Source: Oscillospiraceae bacterium
Lineage (GTDB): Bacteria; Bacillota; Clostridia; Oscillospirales; Ruminococcaceae
Reading direction: 5' to 3'
DNA: 64,000 nt
Assembly (NCBI GenBank): GCA_017848115.1
Contig: JAGAKZ010000028.1
Span: forward strand, 89,418-153,417
The notes beneath the pieces were generated by a model, which saw only the letters and a list, made by a program, of their open reading frames with translations, did no database searches and was not told where the DNA came from. The position numbers and the translations under genes were made by a program. Positions 16,282-25,400 of this stretch are shown here, one piece after another; positions within the stretch are counted from its first letter, which is position 1, and every line of letters starts with the position of its first letter.

Positions 16282-16310
16282 TTGCATTATTAAAAATACT
16301 ATGTTAAAAT
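16282..16310 (+). promoter_or_regulatory. Promoter of the esterase-dockerin gene
   Basis: TTGCAT (16282-16287), 17-base spacer, TAAAAT (16305-16310). Confidence 0.65.
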
Positions 16311-16364
16311 AATTATAAAGACAATCTTTATTTGCTTATACAACTAGTTTACGAGGTGTTTTAT

Positions 16365-17696
16365 ATGATTAAATTAAAAAAGTTTTCTTTAACAATAGCA
16401 ACTTTTCTTTTTGCTGTCGGAATGATCTCACCACTTTCTTCAAACAATTCGGTCGTTTCTGCTGATATCATTGCAAACCCTGTTATAAGCCGTAACTGTC
16501 CGGCATATTCAAATCACGATCAGGAAATAAAATATGCAAATGATGATGCTTACTTCTCTTTCTGGAATTCGGAAGTATCAACATATTTAGCATACGACCT
16601 GTCAGCAGTACCGGAAAATGAACGTAAAGAAGTACTTGCAGTATGGTATAACACAACCGGTGCTTTTGATTATACGGTTCTTGATTATTCAAGTTCTATT
16701 TCCATGCCGACAGATTATACGATAGAAGTAAACTCAGCCCCCGGAGGAACTTATCCCGAAACAGGCTGGAAAACAATCGAAACAGTTGAAAATAACACTT
16801 GCCATTCAAGACAGCACGCTGTAAATATGGAAGGCTACAACTGGATAAGAATAAATATAACCGGAGCAGACGGCAAAGACTCCGGACGTGTAAGTATAAA
16901 TTTTGATATTCACAATACATCTGAAGGCATTTCTGACAGCTGGATATTTTACGGTGATTCAATTACCGCATGCGGAATGCACAACTGCTACGGAACAGGA
17001 TTTGCAACATATGTAAACCGCTTGGACAGCAGATACTTTCCTGCCCAGGAAAATGGCGGTATAGGCGGTATAATGAGTACACACGGCGCTAAAAATATCG
17101 AACGCTGGTTATCAGTGTTCCCCGGAAAATATGTAAGCGTGGCATATGGTACAAATGACTGCTGGGGAAACCAAACAGGTGCAGAAAAATATTATGAAAA
17201 CACTGCATTTATGGTTGAAAAAATAATAGAAAGCGGTAAAGTTCCGATCGTGCCGACAATACCATACTCAACAGAACCCGGAATAACACCGCACCTTGAC
17301 AGCTATAATGAAATGGTTCATAAAATCTATGAAACATACCCTGAAGTAGTAAAAGGTCCTGACTTTGCAACCATATTCAAAGAAAATCCCGAATATCTCA
17401 GTGCTGACGGAGTACACCCGAATGACACAGGTTACGATCGTATGCGTCAGATATGGGCAGAAACAATGTATGAAACTATATACAAATCAGAAAGCACTAC
17501 TCCACCGGCTGACAATCAGACTTTACCCGGTGACATCAACGGTGACTCTGTTGTAAACGCACTTGACCTTCATAAACTTATAACATATTTTCTTGGTACT
17601 GAGCAGAATATTGAAGTTTCAAATGCAGACATAGATAAAAACAACAGAATAGATATAGCAGACCTTATAAATCTCAAAGCTATGCTTCTGATTTAA
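16365..17696 (+). CDS. Secreted SGNH/GDSL esterase with C-terminal dockerin
   Basis: A 443-residue secreted enzyme, probably a carbohydrate esterase that removes acetyl groups from plant polysaccharide. GAGGTG precedes the ATG. The signal peptide ends near VVSA (about residue 33). A beta-sandwich-like N-domain (about 35-190) precedes the SGNH hydrolase: GDSITACGM (block I, nucleophile Ser), GGIGG (block II), YGTNDCWG (block III Asn) and DGVHPNDTGY (block V Asp-His). A type I-like dockerin follows at about 387-443, with two calcium loops starting DINGDSVVNALD and DIDKNNRIDIAD; it would dock the enzyme to a scaffoldin cohesin. The N-terminal sandwich plus SGNH order recalls CE2/CE3 esterases, but the subfamily is not certain. 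Confidence 0.9.
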   Translation: MIKLKKFSLTIATFLFAVGMISPLSSNNSVVSADIIANPVISRNCPAYSNHDQEIKYANDDAYFSFWNSEVSTYLAYDLSAVPENERKEVLAVWYNTTGAFDYTVLDYSSSISMPTDYTIEVNSAPGGTYPETGWKTIETVENNTCHSRQHAVNMEGYNWIRINITGADGKDSGRVSINFDIHNTSEGISDSWIFYGDSITACGMHNCYGTGFATYVNRLDSRYFPAQENGGIGGIMSTHGAKNIERWLSVFPGKYVSVAYGTNDCWGNQTGAEKYYENTAFMVEKIIESGKVPIVPTIPYSTEPGITPHLDSYNEMVHKIYETYPEVVKGPDFATIFKENPEYLSADGVHPNDTGYDRMRQIWAETMYETIYKSESTTPPADNQTLPGDINGDSVVNALDLHKLITYFLGTEQNIEVSNADIDKNNRIDIADLINLKAMLLI

Positions 17697-17706
17697 GAAA
17701 CCTTTT

Positions 17707-17757
17707 TCACACAAATGCGTCGTCTTATTTTTCAAAACCACGCATTTGTGTGAATTT
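17707..17757 (+). terminator. Terminator of the esterase-dockerin gene
   Basis: A 13-base perfect stem (17707-17719 with 17741-17753) with a 21-base loop and an ATTTTAT tail. The next 40 bases are A/T homopolymer runs. Confidence 0.75.
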
Positions 17758-17800
17758 TATATTTTCCAAAAATTTTTTTAAAATTTTTTTAAAAAAAGGG

Positions 17801-17829
17801 TTGACATTTCATTTTTAAAATGCTATAAT
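17801..17829 (+). promoter_or_regulatory. Promoter of the tRNA-Ser genes
   Basis: TTGACA (17801-17806), 17-base spacer, TATAAT (17824-17829): a consensus sigma-A promoter 40 bases before the first tRNA. Confidence 0.85.
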
Positions 17830-17868
17830 AATAAAGCTGAATGACACAGCGGAAAACAAAATATAAAT

Positions 17869-17957
<89 letters not shown>

Positions 17958-18012
17958 ATTTTTTTAATAAGGAAATTTTGGAGAAAACTTAATATTCACC
18001 ATAATTCAACAT

Positions 18013-18099
18013 GCGGAAATACCCAAGTGGTGAAGGGGCTCCCCTGCTAAGGGAGTAGGTCGGGGAACCGGCGCGAGGGTTCAAATCCCTCTTTCCGCG
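18013..18099 (+). tRNA. tRNA-Ser (GCU anticodon)
   Basis: Acceptor GCGGAAA pairs with TTTCCGC; the anticodon is GCT between CTCCC and GGGAG; the variable arm is long. The 3' CCA is not encoded and must be added by the CCA enzyme. It probably shares the promoter at 17801. Confidence 0.95.
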
Positions 18100-18120
18100 T
18101 TATTTTTTTACGCATAAAAA

Positions 18121-18160
18121 AACAACGGATGACGTTTTTAATCGTTATCCGTTGTTTTTT
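18121..18160 (+). terminator. Terminator of the tRNA-Ser operon
   Basis: A 14-base stem (18121-18134 with 18143-18156, one G-U) followed by a run of Ts. Confidence 0.85.
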
Positions 18161-18196
18161 ATATGTTCACCCATACATTATTATACTCAACATATA

Positions 18197-18225
18197 TTGC
18201 ACAGCAATTGTTTTTTTGTTATAAT
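18197..18225 (+). promoter_or_regulatory. Promoter of the sensor/AraC gene
   Basis: TTGCAC (18197-18202), 17-base spacer, TATAAT (18220-18225). Confidence 0.65.
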
Positions 18226-18284
18226 GATTGTGTACAAACCATTTAACAATCCGTGCTTACTTACTCGCAAAGGATTTGATAACA

Positions 18285-20030
18285 ATGAATAACAGAAAAC
18301 TTATAGCCGTTATTTTCTTTAAAATAACACACTCACACCATGAACTTATAAAAGGAATAACCGCCCAGGCTAATAGTTGCAACTGTGATATCGCTATATT
18401 TTCGATATTTTCTGCAGATGATCAGGAAAATGGAGAAAAATGCATTTTTGATCTTATAAACTTTGAAAAAACAGATGGCATTATTTTTATAGATTCGTCA
18501 TTCTGGGTTGATAAAGTACGTGATTATACAGCCGAACTCATAAAAGAAAAATGCCAAAAACCCGTAATCGTATTAAACTCTCTTCTGACCGAAAAATATA
18601 ATTTTTACAATCTAAAAATAAGCGACAAACAATACATCCACGAAATCACTTCACATCTGATAGAAAAACATCATTTTTCAAAAATATATTTCCTTACAGG
18701 TCCAAAAGGAAATTTCTTAGCCGAAGAAAGAATAAAAGGATACCTTCTGGCAATGAGATCATATAATCTAAACGTAAAAAGCGAATATATCAGATACGGA
18801 AATTTCTGGACTGAATCAGGAGAACTTCTTGCCAATGACATAGCATCAGGAAAAATAGAGAAACCTGAAGCAGTTGTATGTGCTAACGATATAATGGCAA
18901 TAGCGCTTGCCAACAAACTTGAATCTCTCGGCTTTGCTGTACCTGACGATATAGCTGTAACAGGATTTGATGCATCATCCGAATCAATACTCAACACACC
19001 GTCGATCACTACCTATCTGCCTCCTGACAGACTATACGGTTCCCTTCTTGTATGCAAACTCCTGAATCTGATCGAAAAAAAAGAACTGCACAGTCCTAAA
19101 CTACATAACGGTAAAATGATAATCAACACCAGCTGTGGTTGTCGCACTTTTGACAATGAGTTTATGAAGACTGTAAAAAATCAGATAGTTTTCAACGACA
19201 AATGCAGAGAGAAAATTGACGCAGGAAATATGCCCGAAAAATTATTATTTGCAGATAATCTTGAAAAATTTATATTTGGTGTAGACGAACTCACATATCT
19301 TATAAACGGATATGACAGATACTTTTTATGTCTTAACAGCGATTTTATAATCGACCATCACTCACCACAATCAAGTTACTCAGACGAAATGATCGTAATG
19401 CTCGACAAAATAGAATTTGTAAAAGTATCAAGAAACATCCTCTTTCAAAAAACAGATATGCTTCCGGCGCTAAGCGAAGCTTCAGCCAAACCTCGTGTAT
19501 TTTATTTTACTCCGCTGTACTTCAATAGCAAATGCTACGGCTTCTCAGCGGTAACATTCAAAGATAATGAAATGGTAATAGATTATGCATATCGTACCTG
19601 GAACAGAAATATATCAAATGCGCTTCACTTTTTAAGCACCAAAGATACCTCAGAAAAGCTTGATATAACAAGACATATACAAAAGTCTATGGTTTCTGTT
19701 GCACCAAAATGGCTTTATATAGTCCTGAGAGATATGTCACGTCCTGAAAACTTTATACTGGGGCTTCCTCGTATGCTTGATATATCTCATGTATCGCAGG
19801 AACACCTTATACGCGTATTCAAAAAATATTTGGGAACTACGCCGACTCACTATATAAATGACTTACGTCTGGAATACGCAGTCAGTCTCATAGAGGAAAA
19901 AAACTATGAAATAACCGATGCCTGTTTTTCATCAGGATTTAATAACATCAGTCACTTTTACCATACATTCAAAAAGAAATACGGTTGTTCACCAAAAAAA
20001 TTTATAACACAAAAAAACGCAGAGGGTTAG
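18285..20030 (+). CDS. LacI-type periplasmic-fold sensor fused to an AraC DNA-binding domain
   Basis: A 581-residue transcription regulator. Residues 1 to about 275 have the type I periplasmic-binding fold of LacI/GalR regulators but without the usual N-terminal helix-turn-helix; landmarks are VICANDIMAIALANKLESLG-like text and VPDDIAVTGFDASSES. A SCGC motif (about 282) ends this part. A second domain (about 340-470) contains PRVFYFTPLYFNSKCYGFSA. The C-terminal AraC domain (about 480-578) carries two helix-turn-helices (VSQEHLIRVFKKYLGTTPTH and ITDACFSSGFNNISHFYHTF). It most likely reads a sugar-like ligand in the cytoplasm and controls a carbohydrate gene; the adjacent convergent GH5 gene is a candidate. 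The same sensor module recurs at 58067, fused to GGDEF. The start lies after AAAGGA. Confidence 0.88.
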   Translation: MNNRKLIAVIFFKITHSHHELIKGITAQANSCNCDIAIFSIFSADDQENGEKCIFDLINFEKTDGIIFIDSSFWVDKVRDYTAELIKEKCQKPVIVLNSLLTEKYNFYNLKISDKQYIHEITSHLIEKHHFSKIYFLTGPKGNFLAEERIKGYLLAMRSYNLNVKSEYIRYGNFWTESGELLANDIASGKIEKPEAVVCANDIMAIALANKLESLGFAVPDDIAVTGFDASSESILNTPSITTYLPPDRLYGSLLVCKLLNLIEKKELHSPKLHNGKMIINTSCGCRTFDNEFMKTVKNQIVFNDKCREKIDAGNMPEKLLFADNLEKFIFGVDELTYLINGYDRYFLCLNSDFIIDHHSPQSSYSDEMIVMLDKIEFVKVSRNILFQKTDMLPALSEASAKPRVFYFTPLYFNSKCYGFSAVTFKDNEMVIDYAYRTWNRNISNALHFLSTKDTSEKLDITRHIQKSMVSVAPKWLYIVLRDMSRPENFILGLPRMLDISHVSQEHLIRVFKKYLGTTPTHYINDLRLEYAVSLIEEKNYEITDACFSSGFNNISHFYHTFKKKYGCSPKKFITQKNAEG

Positions 20031-20049
20031 GCTACTCTGCGTTTTTTTG
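20016..20049. terminator. Bidirectional terminator overlapping the regulator's last codons
   Basis: AACGCAGAG / CTCTGCGTT stem (20016-20024 and 20035-20043) has T-runs on both sides and contains the stop codon in its loop. It also serves the convergent GH5 gene. The same stem recurs at 50832 and 51226. Confidence 0.85.
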
Positions 20050-20074
20050 TTTGTGTGTGTATTGTTATAGCATA

Positions 20075-21862
20075 TTAGCTGTTCAGGCCTTTGAAAAGAG
20101 CTTCAAGAACTTCCGGATAAGGAGCTTCAAGTGACTGTCTGTCGATAAGACCAAATCTCTCACCTGTACCCTTAACAAGGTTGTTATCCCACCATACGCA
20201 ACGAATGTTAAATGACTTCGCTGTTGCGATATAGTACTCTGCCCACGCTGTTCTTGCCTCTGTATTTTCTTTATTCATTGCACCGAATTCGCCGATAATA
20301 ACAGCAATATCATTTGCAATAAATTTATCATAAAGGAGTTTCATTTCCTGCTTAAGCTGTGCCTTATCAGCATCTGTTCCCCACTTATCTGTTGAACCTG
20401 CAACATCAGTATTTGCAAGAGCAAAGAAGTATGGCGAATATGCATGAATAGAAACAATCGCTCTAGGATCGTCAGGTACTACAAAATCATTTAAAGTTGT
20501 TGTTGTGCCTGAAGCTGCATATGTAGGAAGCATTACATAACGAAGTGCGTTATTGCCGCCTGATTCTCTTATTGTTTCAAGTGCTGCAGCGTTAAACTTG
20601 TTTATGCAATCTCTTGCTTCAGCATTTCCGCCTGTCCATTCAAGATCTGTACCAACAAGACGCGGTTCGTTCATTGTTTCAAATATAAGTTTTTCATCGT
20701 AGTTTTTGAAACGTTCTGAAATCTGTGCCCAGAGTGCTGTGAGCTGATCTTCTGCTGCATCATACTTTTCATATGTAGGTACAAGCCAGTCATTATCATG
20801 ATGAACATTAAGAATACAGTACATATCGTTGTCAATAACATAGTCAACAACTTCATTTACTCTATCCATCCATTCTGCACTTACAGTATAATTTTCATCC
20901 ATCTTCTGACCCCAGCTTACCGGAACTCTGACAGTATTGAATCCTGCATCTTTAACAGCATCTATCATAGCCTTTGTAGTAACAGGATTTCCCCATGCAG
21001 TTTCAAACTGAGCCGGTGTAGGATTATCTATCCAGTCACATGTAGATTCAAGTGTGTTACCAAGATTCCAGCCTACTGTAATATTCTGTACAAACTCAAT
21101 TGCAGTCTGTCCGTTATCATCAATATCCGAACCTGCAAGATGCTTTGTAAGTTTGTTCTTCATCATTATAAAATCAACGATATTTACATTTCCGTCATCA
21201 TTGTAATCTGCAACAACATTGTAATAATCACTTGATATTTCACCAACCATGTACTTAGCGAACATAACAAGATCAGGAGCTTTTATTTTTTTATCACCGT
21301 CAAAATCTCCGGCAACAGCACTTCCTGCACCACCTGCAATATTGATTCCGACTCTCTTTACAGTAACTGTATCAACAGTTCCCCACCAGTGCTGAACAAA
21401 AAGCTCTGTATAGTCAACACCATATACCGAACCTGCTTCCTGCGGCATCTGATATTTAAACACCAGACTGTCTCCTGCATCCTGTCCTGACGCTGAGAAC
21501 CAGTCATCCTCATTATAGCCTTTCACGTGGCAACCAATAGCAATCATTGCTGTTGCATCTTCCGAACCGGTTGCAACTTCTACCATAACTTCTTCTATAA
21601 CAGAACCTTCCGGTATATCTGATATATCAATTATCAGCTGTTCTTTTGCATCGGGGTCTTCTCCACCGATCACATAATCTTTTGCATCATATAAAAAATC
21701 ACAATCATCAATAGTCGTTGATGCTGCACTTACTATATTTTCCGATACAAGTACACCATCCAGTACTCTTGACTGCGGCACTGCCAACTGTGAAGCGAAT
21801 ATTGCAGAAGCCATAGCTATTCCGGCTACGCTCTTCAAAATATTACTCTTCTTAATTTTCAT
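20075..21862 (-). CDS. GH5 endoglucanase with N-terminal binding module and internal dockerin
   Basis: A 595-residue secreted glycoside hydrolase that cuts beta-1,4-glucan or a related plant glycan by the retaining mechanism. GGAGG lies 8 bases before the chosen ATG; the longer frame adds 15 residues without support. Signal peptide about 1-45; beta-sandwich module, probably carbohydrate binding, about 46-180; dockerin 185-240 with loops DFDGDKKIKAPD and DYNDDGNVNIVD; GH5 about 250-595. Catalytic acid/base is Glu399 in ETMNEP and the nucleophile is Glu525 in IIGEFGA; VGWNLGNTLE and HHDNDW are also typical, and suggest subfamily 4. The dockerin lies between the two modules rather than at an end, which is unusual. 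The preceding leader is about 200 bases. Confidence 0.93.
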   Translation of the reverse strand: MKIKKSNILKSVAGIAMASAIFASQLAVPQSRVLDGVLVSENIVSAASTTIDDCDFLYDAKDYVIGGEDPDAKEQLIIDISDIPEGSVIEEVMVEVATGSEDATAMIAIGCHVKGYNEDDWFSASGQDAGDSLVFKYQMPQEAGSVYGVDYTELFVQHWWGTVDTVTVKRVGINIAGGAGSAVAGDFDGDKKIKAPDLVMFAKYMVGEISSDYYNVVADYNDDGNVNIVDFIMMKNKLTKHLAGSDIDDNGQTAIEFVQNITVGWNLGNTLESTCDWIDNPTPAQFETAWGNPVTTKAMIDAVKDAGFNTVRVPVSWGQKMDENYTVSAEWMDRVNEVVDYVIDNDMYCILNVHHDNDWLVPTYEKYDAAEDQLTALWAQISERFKNYDEKLIFETMNEPRLVGTDLEWTGGNAEARDCINKFNAAALETIRESGGNNALRYVMLPTYAASGTTTTLNDFVVPDDPRAIVSIHAYSPYFFALANTDVAGSTDKWGTDADKAQLKQEMKLLYDKFIANDIAVIIGEFGAMNKENTEARTAWAEYYIATAKSFNIRCVWWDNNLVKGTGERFGLIDRQSLEAPYPEVLEALFKGLNS

Positions 21863-22230
21863 CTTAACTATCCTCCATACAAAATTACTAAAAACCAATA
21901 AACACATGTTTCTTAAAACCCAAAATTACAATCCCGAAAAACTCCCCGATACATACAGAAAATAAACAATTATTTCTCCTTAGGTATCGTTATCAGCCCC
22001 GCTTTACTGTTTTATATATGAAAATAGAACCCTTAAAAGCTGTTATTTTATCTGTTTTACAGCCTTTCTCTTTACTTTTTTTATTGTATCACACAAGAAT
22101 TGATTTTACTTGTTTATAATTGATTGATTATTGTACTATATTGATATGTATTTAAATAACAGTGTATATTCTACATATTAAACATAAAATATTTCAAGGG
22201 TTTATGCACATCAACATTTTTCTCAAAAAT
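21863..22230 (-). promoter_or_regulatory. Gene-free stretch with probable leader of the GH5 gene
   Basis: On the minus strand a weak TACAAT-type -10 near 22083 would give a leader of about 200 bases. It contains a hairpin (GCTGT...ACAGC, about 22063-22039) and an AAGGAG followed by a short TTG-initiated frame of 18 codons. I do not recognise a riboswitch. A consensus DnaA box (TTATGCACA) lies at 22202-22210. Confidence 0.3.
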
Positions 22231-22233
22231 AAT

Positions 22234-22262
22234 TTGACAAATAGATAGATAAGTGCTATAAT
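22234..22262 (+). promoter_or_regulatory. Promoter of the DUF6465 gene
   Basis: TTGACA (22234-22239), 17-base spacer, TATAAT (22257-22262): perfect consensus. Confidence 0.85.
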
Positions 22263-22297
22263 CAATATAAAATATATTATAAAGGGGTTATGTTTAC

Positions 22298-22597
22298 ATG
22301 GCAAGAAAAAGTACAGCTGCTACTGCAGCAAAGGAAACTGAAAAAGAAGTTAAGGAAGTCAAGGAAAAAGCACCTGCTAAGAAGTCTTCAGCAAAAGCTG
22401 CTGCTATAAAAGAATGCTGCTTTGTTGAATTTAACGGCAAGCAGATCGCTGTATGTGATCTTACAGAAAACGCAAAGAAGCTTTGGAAAGAAAACAATAC
22501 AGGTGATATCGCTTCTATTTCTGTATATGTAAAGCCGGAAGAATCAAAGGCATACTATGTAGTAAACGGCTCAGATGAAGGTAGCTTTGACATCTGA
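22298..22597 (+). CDS. DUF6465 family protein
   Basis: A 99-residue protein. The first 38 residues are an Ala/Lys/Glu-rich, histone-tail-like extension; the remaining 60 form a compact domain beginning CCFVEFNGKQIAVCDLTENA and ending AYYVVNGSDEGSFDI, as in DUF6465 proteins of Clostridia. Function is unknown. The near-consensus promoter, AAAGGGG ribosome site, perfect terminator and AAG-rich Lys codons suggest strong expression. The basic tail could bind nucleic acid, which is only a guess. Confidence 0.75.
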   Translation: MARKSTAATAAKETEKEVKEVKEKAPAKKSSAKAAAIKECCFVEFNGKQIAVCDLTENAKKLWKENNTGDIASISVYVKPEESKAYYVVNGSDEGSFDI

Positions 22598-22630
22598 TAG
22601 ATCCGGGGATTTTTCAGCAATTAACAAAAT

Positions 22631-22674
22631 ACGGTATCGTAAGATTTGTAAAAACACTTACGATACCGTTTTTC
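22631..22674 (+). terminator. Terminator of the DUF6465 gene
   Basis: A perfect 13-base stem (22631-22643 with 22657-22669) followed by TTTTT. Confidence 0.9.
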
Positions 22675-22690
22675 TGTTTTACTAAAAAGC

Positions 22691-22743
22691 AAAAAAATCA
22701 CAACAGTTTTAATGCTAACAGCATCAAACTATTGTGATTTTTT
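22691..22743 (-). terminator. Terminator of tRNA-Leu
   Basis: An imperfect long hairpin with outer arms AAAATCACAA / TTGTGATTTT, followed on the minus strand by a T-run, three bases after the tRNA. Confidence 0.75.
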
Positions 22744-22745
22744 AA

Positions 22746-22827
<82 letters not shown>

Positions 22828-22955
22828 ATACAACTTTATTTTATCACATTAATTTATAATTGTCAATACTTTTATACATTTTTTTATCACAAAATTTCAT
22901 TTTCATTAAACCGTATTTTTTATTCAATTTTTTCGCAATGTTTTTGTAAATATTC

Positions 22956-22985
22956 TTGACTAACCGAGGGATTTAGTACTATAAT
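22956..22985 (+). promoter_or_regulatory. Promoter of ppk
   Basis: TTGACT (22956-22961), 18-base spacer, TATAAT (22980-22985). Confidence 0.7.
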
Positions 22986-23042
22986 TAAAGTATATGTAAT
23001 TATGATATAAATCTGCACACAATAAACAGGGAGGGAAAAAAT

Positions 23043-25169
23043 ATGCCGTATCAGATATATGACAACAGAGAACTTTCATGGCTTAAATTTAATCAAAGGG
23101 TATTGCAGGAAGCCGTTGACACAGAAGTTCCTCTTATCGAAAGACTTACATTCACATCAATATTCCAGTCAAATCTCGATGAATTTTTTATGGTACGTGT
23201 GGGGACTTTATTTGACCAGTTGCACATAGACAAAGAAAAACGCGAAAACAAAACAAACATGACCAGCGGTGAACAACTCGATGCTATATTCAAAAGAGTT
23301 CGTAGTCTTGAACCACAAAAAGACAAAGCTTATCATGACATAATTAAAGAACTGAAAAATAACGGGATTGAATGCGTTCTGCCTGATGAACTTTCAGAAG
23401 ATGAAGAAAAATATATAGGTAAATATTTTAAACACGAAATATTACCACTCCTCTCTCCGTTCATCATAGATAAAAGACATCCTCTCCCATTCATCAAAAA
23501 CAAAGAAATGTATATAACAGTACATCTCGAATCAAAGTCAGGTATAAAGCTCGGTCTTCTTCCGGTAAACGACTCTTTCAGACGTATGATCATCCTTGGC
23601 AAAAGTCCTCTTCGTTTTGTACTTGTCGAAGATATCATCTTAAAATATGCCTCAGAAGCATTTGAAAATTATAACGTTCTTGATAAAGCGATAGTACGCA
23701 TAACACGAAATGCTGATATAAGTGAAGACGATGACTCATTCCTTGACTGTGACTTTGATTTCAGAGGACTGATGGAAGAACTTATTAAAAAAAGAAAAAA
23801 ACTAGCACCTGTCAGAATGCAGATAAAAGGAAACAAAAACAGCGATAGCATAAAATATCTGTGCGAAAGACTTGAACTTTCAGAAAAACAAGTCTTTACC
23901 ACTACTGCACCACTTGATATCTCATTTTCTTTTGCACTAAAAAACAATTTTGAAGGTTCAGCGCTTTGCTATGCACCGTTTACACCACAGAAGTCACCGC
24001 AAATTTCAGACAGCATTCCTATCCATTCACAGGTTCAGAAAAAAGATATCCTGCTTCATTATCCATATGAAAGTATAAATCCTTTTATACGAATGCTTAA
24101 CGAAGCGTGTTCTGACCCGGATGTCATATCAGTAAAAATAACACTCTATCGTCTTGCCAAAAACAGCAAGGTTATTCAGGCTCTTATTGATATGGCACAA
24201 CGTGGAATAGACGTACTTGTACTTGTGGAACTGCGTGCGAGATTTGACGAAGAAAACAATATAGGATGGTCAAGAAAACTTCAAAACGCCGGATGTACAA
24301 TTATGTATGGACCAAAAGGACTTAAAGTACACTCAAAACTTCTGCTCATCACAAGAAAAAAAGGTGACAAAGTTGAACACATCACACAAATAGGCACAGG
24401 AAACTATAATGAAAAAACATCCGAACTATACACAGACCTCTCACTTCTCACTGCTAATCCTGATATTGCCTCAGAAGCTCTTGAAGTATTTAACGCACTT
24501 TCGCTCGGACATCTTGTGGAAGATACCGAACATCTTCTTGTCGCTCCTCTTAGCCTGCAAAACAAGATAATTCAGATGATAGATAAAGAAATTTATCACG
24601 CTAAACTTAATGAAGAAGCTTTCATAGGAATAAAGATAAACTCACTTTCTGACAGAAAAATAATAGAAAAACTTGCTGAAGCATCATGTGCAGGTGTAAA
24701 AATAGAATTGATAATTCGTGGTATCAGCTGTCTTATTTCAAAAGTAAAAGGACAAACCGAAAATATACGTATAACCAGCATCGTCGGAAGATTTCTTGAA
24801 CATAGCCGTATATATATTTTCGGAACTGAAAGCCGTCGTAAAATTTATATAAGTTCAGCCGATTTTATGACTCGCAACACTATAAAACGTGTAGAAGTCG
24901 CTGCACCTATATATGACATTGACATCCAGAAAAAAATAATGTCTATTTTTAACACATTACTGAGTGATAATGTAAAAGCAAGAGTACAGTATTCAAACGG
25001 TCTGTACAAGAAAAAAATTTCAAAAGGTGAAAAAGTTAATTCGCAACTTGAATTTATAAACAAAGCTTATGAAAATTCTGTTTCGTGCAATACTGAACAA
25101 TCGTCTGCAAATGAAAATAATATCGAATATCAGCCATCAGAATTTTACAAACAATTTCTTATGCAATAA
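23043..25169 (+). CDS. ppk1: Polyphosphate kinase 1
   Basis: A 708-residue enzyme that reversibly makes polyphosphate from ATP. The N-domain opens with NRELSWLKFNQRVLQEA; the head domain and two phospholipase-D-like catalytic domains follow. The phosphorylated His lies in GLKVHSKLLLITRK (about residue 431) and the second active-site His in EHSRIYIFG (about 590). GTGNYNEKTSELYTDLSLLT is also diagnostic. Length matches the family. GGGAGGG lies before the ATG. The last 40 residues are Asn/Ser/Glu-rich and not conserved. No exopolyphosphatase gene is adjacent, so it is monocistronic. Confidence 0.96.
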   Translation: MPYQIYDNRELSWLKFNQRVLQEAVDTEVPLIERLTFTSIFQSNLDEFFMVRVGTLFDQLHIDKEKRENKTNMTSGEQLDAIFKRVRSLEPQKDKAYHDIIKELKNNGIECVLPDELSEDEEKYIGKYFKHEILPLLSPFIIDKRHPLPFIKNKEMYITVHLESKSGIKLGLLPVNDSFRRMIILGKSPLRFVLVEDIILKYASEAFENYNVLDKAIVRITRNADISEDDDSFLDCDFDFRGLMEELIKKRKKLAPVRMQIKGNKNSDSIKYLCERLELSEKQVFTTTAPLDISFSFALKNNFEGSALCYAPFTPQKSPQISDSIPIHSQVQKKDILLHYPYESINPFIRMLNEACSDPDVISVKITLYRLAKNSKVIQALIDMAQRGIDVLVLVELRARFDEENNIGWSRKLQNAGCTIMYGPKGLKVHSKLLLITRKKGDKVEHITQIGTGNYNEKTSELYTDLSLLTANPDIASEALEVFNALSLGHLVEDTEHLLVAPLSLQNKIIQMIDKEIYHAKLNEEAFIGIKINSLSDRKIIEKLAEASCAGVKIELIIRGISCLISKVKGQTENIRITSIVGRFLEHSRIYIFGTESRRKIYISSADFMTRNTIKRVEVAAPIYDIDIQKKIMSIFNTLLSDNVKARVQYSNGLYKKKISKGEKVNSQLEFINKAYENSVSCNTEQSSANENNIEYQPSEFYKQFLMQ

Positions 25170-25176
25170 TAATACC

Positions 25177-25225
25177 GAAAATCCATATGCATATAATATT
25201 GATATGCGTATGGATTTTCTTTATT
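25177..25225 (+). terminator. Terminator of ppk1
   Basis: An 18-base stem (25177-25194 with 25202-25219) with one G-U pair, then CTTTATTTT. Confidence 0.8.
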
Positions 25226-25302
25226 TTCATTGTGCAATTATTACATCATATTGATTGTACAGAGCATCATTTTGATATTTTAAACAAAAATTAATAAACC
25301 TA

Positions 25303-25330
25303 TTGACTTTTGGCTATAATAATGTTAAAT
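25303..25330 (+). promoter_or_regulatory. Promoter of the heat-shock operon
   Basis: TTGACT (25303-25308) and TTAAAT (25325-25330), 16 bases apart, lie directly before the CIRCE element. The -10 is the weaker part of this call. Confidence 0.55.
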
Positions 25331-25335
25331 TATAT

Positions 25336-25362
25336 TTAGCACTCAAAGATATCGAGTGCTAA
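25336..25362 (+). promoter_or_regulatory. CIRCE operator (HrcA binding site)
   Basis: TTAGCACTC, 9-base spacer, GAGTGCTAA: an exact match to the CIRCE inverted repeat. HrcA bound here represses hrcA-grpE-dnaK-dnaJ until heat shock titrates the GroE chaperonin needed for HrcA folding. Confidence 0.98.
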
Positions 25363-25400
25363 CACTTACAAATTCATATTGCTAATTTGGAGGTGAGGCA

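Noticed and set aside
21863-22110. c-di-GMP (GEMM) riboswitch before the cellulase gene
   Set aside because: The conserved GGGACGCAAAGCC-type core is absent.
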